This document shows positions 5,620 to 6,347 of a DNA stretch of 6,347 bases, in pieces (position 1 is the stretch's first letter; each line of letters opens with the position of its first letter). The notes under the pieces were generated by a model. It saw nothing but the letters and a program-made list of their open reading frames with translations, ran no database searches and was not told the DNA's origin. The position numbers and the translations under genes are program-made. The DNA lies in assembly GCA_036000545.1 (NCBI GenBank), contig DASYVD010000017.1, positions 1 to 6,347 of the forward strand, written 5' to 3'. The DNA is from DASYVD01 sp036000545 (lineage in GTDB: Bacteria > Actinomycetota > UBA4738 > CALAEC01).

Positions 5620-6347
5620 ATGAAGGCTGGTCGGCTTCCCCCCCGTCTTTCCGCGTGTCTGGCCCTCGCGGGACTCCTTGTCGGTCTGGTGGCCGTGCCC
5701 TCGGCACTTGCCGACGGCGCGCCTACCGTCAGTTCGTTCACGCCGACTTGCGGCCCGGTCGGGACCAGCGTGGACGTCAACGGGAACAACTTCCAGGACG
5801 CGACCCACGTGACCTTCAATGGAGTCGAGGCCACCTTCAGCGTGCAGTCCGGGCACCTCATCAACTCGACCGTCCCGACGGGCGCGACCACTGGGAAGAT
5901 CGGCGTGGTCTCTCCCCAGGGCACCGATACGAGCAGCGCAGATTTCACGGTAAGTTCCTCGTGCGCGGCGGCGCCGACGATCTCGTCGTTCTCGCCGACG
6001 AGCGGGCCGGTCGGAACCTCGGTCACGATCAACGGGACCGGCTTCACCGGCGCCACGGCGGTGACGTTTGGCGGCGTATCGGCCGGCACGTTCTCGGTGA
6101 ACGGCGCGGGCACACGGATCACTGCGATCGTGCCGAGCGGCGCGGTGACCGGGAAGATCACGGTGACGACGCCCGGCGGCACCGCGACGAGCTCCACGAA
6201 CTTCACCGTCACCGGGGCGGCGGCCCCCACGATCTCCTCGTTCTCGCCGACGAGCGGGCCGGTCGGCACCTCGGTCCGGATCAACGGCAGCGGCTTCGGC
6301 GGTGCGACCGCCGTGCGATTCAACGGAGTCGCCGCCGCATCATTCAC
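5620..6347 (+). CDS. Secreted tandem IPT/TIG-domain protein, 5' part
   Basis: The first 242 codons of a gene that continues past the window end with no stop. ATG 5620 has Shine-Dalgarno GGGAG (5609-5613) at 6 bases. The signal peptide has hydrophobic LALAGLLVGLVAV (14-26) and the AxA cut SALA-DG (28-33). Three immunoglobulin-like IPT/TIG domains follow: 34-117, 118-201 and 202 onward (cut off). Each opens with PTxSSFxPTxGPVGTSVxxN, then GxxFxxATxVxFxGVxA, VPxGAxTGKI and a final DFTV/NFTV strand. Domain 1 is the most divergent and alone has two cysteines (44 and 115), which could form a disulfide. Such TIG arrays occur in surface and adhesion-type proteins; a carbohydrate-active or anchoring domain may follow outside the window. 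Function beyond a surface stalk cannot be stated. The long open frame on the opposite strand here is a codon-bias artefact. Confidence 0.88.
   Translation, partial: MKAGRLPPRLSACLALAGLLVGLVAVPSALADGAPTVSSFTPTCGPVGTSVDVNGNNFQDATHVTFNGVEATFSVQSGHLINSTVPTGATTGKIGVVSPQGTDTSSADFTVSSSCAAAPTISSFSPTSGPVGTSVTINGTGFTGATAVTFGGVSAGTFSVNGAGTRITAIVPSGAVTGKITVTTPGGTATSSTNFTVTGAAAPTISSFSPTSGPVGTSVRINGSGFGGATAVRFNGVAAASF
5719..6347 (+). repeat. 252-base direct repeat encoding TIG domains
   Basis: Repeat units begin at 5719, 5971 and 6223, an exact 252-base (84-codon) period; the third is cut by the window end. Units 2 and 3 are nearly identical at DNA level in their first 40 bases (both contain TCGTTCTCGCCGACGAGCGG), while unit 1 is clearly diverged. 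This pattern suggests unit 3 or 2 arose by recent duplication or is being homogenised. Confidence 0.85.

Noticed and set aside
5067..6347. Minus-strand open frame of 426 codons reaching the window edge
   Set aside because: It is the mirror of the propeller and TIG coding sequences; the repetitive Val/Pro-rich product only reflects the TIG repeat read backwards.
1..6347. CRISPR array, tRNA, rRNA or insertion sequence
   Set aside because: No short regularly spaced palindromic repeats, tRNA-like cloverleaf, rRNA segments, transposase motifs or terminal inverted repeats were seen; the only clear direct repeat is the TIG-coding one.

Overview
This is a high-GC bacterial window. The gene style fits a deep-branching, probably environmental Actinomycetota: a sigma-70-type factor with a membrane-anchored partner, many secreted proteins, GTG starts, and possible leaderless transcription. 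The phylum is inferred from style only, because no rRNA or marker gene is present.

Left part (1-1646, all minus strand). The window opens inside the 5' end of a secreted protein gene (start codon at 184) whose mature part begins as a probable coiled coil. Upstream of it is a two-gene operon: a sigma-70 family factor (1646-1029) and a single-pass membrane protein (1032-343), joined by a 4-base ATGA overlap. The second protein is probably the anti-sigma factor. A good hairpin (258-283) that folds best in the minus-strand RNA follows the operon.

Middle (about 1690-2534). This stretch has no intact gene but is not empty. Read across frames on the plus strand, it holds the remains of a minimal nucleotidyltransferase (MNT, about 1690-2001) followed by a HEPN-domain protein (1991-2440). 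Together they form a decayed MNT-HEPN toxin-antitoxin-like pair. Each gene carries about four frameshifts, and the MNT catalytic aspartates appear to have become Asn/Gly. The old gene junction, an 11-base overlap of MNT stop and HEPN start, is still readable. This is the most notable content of the window. Between it and the next gene is a strong ribosome binding site that serves only a 7-codon ORF.

Right part (2535-6347). A class I SAM-dependent methyltransferase (2535-3248, plus) runs tail to tail, 9 bases apart, into a secreted NAGPA/phosphodiester-glycosidase-domain protein (4445-3258, minus). That gene is head to head, with only 20 bases between start codons, with a secreted TolB-like beta-propeller (4466-5398, plus). 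After a 221-base gap comes the 5' part of a secreted protein made of tandem IPT/TIG domains (5620 to beyond the window end), built on an exact 252-base (84-residue) repeat.

Taken together, the intact genes describe cell-envelope and extracellular functions plus one regulatory operon. No single pathway links them. All intact genes are clean, so the dense frameshifts in 1690-2440 look like genuine gene decay and not general sequence error.
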